A program made the translations under genes and the position numbers. Shown piece after piece: positions 7,002-8,408 of a DNA stretch of 8,408 bases; positions within the stretch are counted from its first letter, which is position 1; the number at the start of each line of letters is the position of its first letter. The stretch spans positions 1 to 8,408 of the forward strand of contig JAJZGE010000052.1 of the NCBI GenBank assembly GCA_021798675.1, written 5' to 3'. The DNA is from Pseudomonadota bacterium. Its GTDB lineage: Bacteria > Pseudomonadota > Gammaproteobacteria > Xanthomonadales > Rhodanobacteraceae. The notes beneath the pieces are model-generated. The model saw only the letters and a list, made by a program, of their open reading frames with translations, made no database searches and was not told the DNA's origin.

Positions 7002-8408
7002 TCAGAATTCGGTCCAGCCGCCGTCCGTGGGAGCGGCCGTGGCGCTGTAGGTCGGCTTGGCCGGGCGCGCCAGTTCGCGCGATGGCGACGGCGTCGCCCT
7101 GGCCTGGCGCGCCACCGGCACCGGCTGGATCGCCTGCGTCTCCACCGGCGTCGCCTCGCCACCGTCCAGCCGGAAGAACGCCGTCTGGTTGCGCAGCTCC
7201 GCCGCCTGTTCCTGCATCGCCTGCGCCGCCGCCGACGCCTGCTCCACCAGCGCCGCGTTCTGCTGCGTCACCTCGTCCATCTGCATCACCGCCCGGTTCA
7301 CCTGGTCGATCCCCGTCGACTGCTCCGCGCTCGCCGCCGCGATCTCCGCCACGATGTCGGTCACCTTCCGCACGCTGTCCACGATCTCCGCCAGCGCCCT
7401 GCCGGTCTGCTCCACCAGCACGCTGCCCGTCTCCACCCGCTCCACGCTCTCGCCGATCAGCGCCTTGATCTCCTTCGCCGCCGACGCGCTGCGCTGCGAC
7501 AGGTTGCGCACCTCGCTCGCCACCACCGCGAAGCCCCGGCCCTGCTCGCCTGCGCGCGCCGCCTCCACCGCCGCGTTAAGCGACAGCAGGTTGGTCTGGA
7601 ACGCGATCTCGTCGATCAACCCCACGATGTCCGCGATCCGCCGGCTCGACGCCGTGATCTCGCCCATCGCCGACACCGCTTGCGCCGCTACCGTCCCGCC
7701 CTGTTCCGCCTGCGCCCGCGCTCCGCTGGCCAGCTGGTTGGCGTGGCTCGCGTTCTCCGCGTTCTGCTTCACCGTCGAGGTCATCTCCTCCATCGACGCC
7801 GCGGTCTCTTCCAGGCTGGACGCCTGTTCCTGTGTGCGCTGGCTCAGGTCGTCGTTGCCGCGCGCGATCTCCTGCGCCGCACCGCTCACCACCTGCGAGC
7901 CCCTCTGCACCTGACCGATCACTTCCACCAGCTTCAGGTGCAACCGCTGCATCGCATGCATCATGCTTCCGGCAGGTGGCGACAGCTTCTCGACGCCACC
8001 CAGCGACAAGTCGCCGTCCGCCATGCGCCCGGTGAGGATCACCGCCAACGCAGGCTCGCCACCGATGCTGCGCCGGATGCTGCTCATCGAGAGCCACACC
8101 ACGCCGATCACCAGCAAGGCAAGCAGGCCCGCCCAGCTCAGCTGCACCTCCAACTCATGGCGAAACTTCGCGTCGATGTCGTCAAAATAGGCACCGGCTG
8201 CCAAGTTGAGGTTCCACGGCTTGAACAGCTGCGCATAGGTGATCTTGTCCTTGACGCCGCCGTTGGGCATTTTCTGCGCGTAGCGGATCAGGGCATGGCC
8301 GTCCTTCACGTCGCCTTCGGACATCAGCCGGTAGTGCGGCAGGCCGTTGGCGTCGGTTTCGGCGCTCATGTCCTTGCCGGTCCAGGCAGGCCATAACGGA
8401 TGCATGCG
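7002..8408 (-). CDS. Methyl-accepting chemotaxis protein, Cache-type sensor (5' end cut by window edge)
   Basis: This is a transmembrane chemoreceptor. Its reading frame is open through the right edge, so the N-terminus, TM1 and much of the sensor are missing; residue numbers here count from the in-frame Met at 8405. Residues 1-83 resemble the C-terminal part of a single-Cache (sCache_2-like) periplasmic domain, with a WTGKDMS segment and AYFDDIDAKF just before the membrane. TM2 is about 87-108, a HAMP-like region about 109-165, and the signalling hairpin about 170-412. The tip contains [20 protein letters not shown] (about 272-291). Two spans fit the methylation consensus, around E199/E200 and E388/Q389. 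A 50-residue Ala/Pro-rich linker leads to a C-terminal GWTEF, a CheR-tether type pentapeptide. The ligand cannot be inferred. Codon use in the signalling half differs from the sensor half (see findings). The receptor assignment is certain; the Cache subtype is likely. Confidence 0.95.
   Translation of the reverse strand, partial: RMHPLWPAWTGKDMSAETDANGLPHYRLMSEGDVKDGHALIRYAQKMPNGGVKDKITYAQLFKPWNLNLAAGAYFDDIDAKFRHELEVQLSWAGLLALLVIGVVWLSMSSIRRSIGGEPALAVILTGRMADGDLSLGGVEKLSPPAGSMMHAMQRLHLKLVEVIGQVQRGSQVVSGAAQEIARGNDDLSQRTQEQASSLEETAASMEEMTSTVKQNAENASHANQLASGARAQAEQGGTVAAQAVSAMGEITASSRRIADIVGLIDEIAFQTNLLSLNAAVEAARAGEQGRGFAVVASEVRNLSQRSASAAKEIKALIGESVERVETGSVLVEQTGRALAEIVDSVRKVTDIVAEIAAASAEQSTGIDQVNRAVMQMDEVTQQNAALVEQASAAAQAMQEQAAELRNQTAFFRLDGGEATPVETQAIQPVPVARQARATPSPSRELARPAKPTYSATAAPTDGGWTEF
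7170..7880 (-). repeat. Paralogous signalling-domain repeat, copy 2
   Basis: This is the matching 711-nt segment of the Cache-type receptor (residues 176-412 from the Met at 8405). It is in direct orientation to copy 1, and recombination between them would delete the barrel gene, cheW and the sensor half of the 4HB receptor. Its third codon positions lean strongly to G compared with copy 1. Confidence 0.9.

Noticed and set aside
7560..7600. Ser for Ala in the tip of the Cache receptor (NLLSLNAA)
   Set aside because: To my knowledge this conservative change occurs in many receptors and is not evidence of altered signalling by itself.
6003..8396. Plus-strand open frame of 797 codons
   Set aside because: It runs antisense across the barrel gene, the gap and the Cache receptor, and its composition is that of a shadow frame.

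Overview
The window is one co-directional chemotaxis gene cluster. Every supported gene lies on the minus strand, so transcription runs from the right edge to the left. GC is high (roughly two thirds by eye), spacing is tight and codon use strongly favours G/C at third positions. The gene content (CheW, receptor, CheR, CheD, CheB, plus extra receptors) and protein style fit a motile gammaproteobacterium, most likely Xanthomonadales/Rhodanobacteraceae (Rhodanobacter- or Dyella-like). That taxonomic guess comes from memory of the families, not from a search.

In transcription order the layout is: a receptor cut by the right edge (8408-7002; Cache-like sensor, one visible TM, HAMP, signalling domain); a signal-peptide protein that looks like an outer-membrane beta-barrel (6977-5928); a 75-nt gap holding a candidate sigma-28 (FliA) promoter; cheW (5852-5346); a complete 579-aa four-helix-bundle-type receptor (5332-3593); cheR (3590-2706); cheD (2709-2056, ATGA overlap with cheR); a 72-nt gap with a strong RNA hairpin; cheB (1983-880); and a divergent small receptor-like protein cut by the left edge (864-1). 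No cheA or cheY is present; they would have to lie outside the window.

Together the genes give a complete adaptation module. The receptors signal through CheW to a CheA not seen here, CheR methylates them, CheB demethylates and deamidates them, and CheD is a second receptor deamidase. Both conventional receptors end in an aromatic pentapeptide (VWKEF, GWTEF) of the kind that tethers CheR, and the CheR has the matching beta-subdomain loop. This, the gene order and the E. coli-like receptor length point to an F7-type pathway (inference).

I see no wholly new system. The points most worth a second look are the beta-barrel gene inside the receptor operon, the well-spaced sigma-28-like site before cheW, the cheR ribosome-binding site written inside the receptor's CheR-tether codons, the 13-bp hairpin between cheD and cheB, the divergent small receptor after cheB, and the mosaic history of the two conventional receptors. 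No RNA genes, insertion sequences, CRISPR arrays or plus-strand genes are supported.
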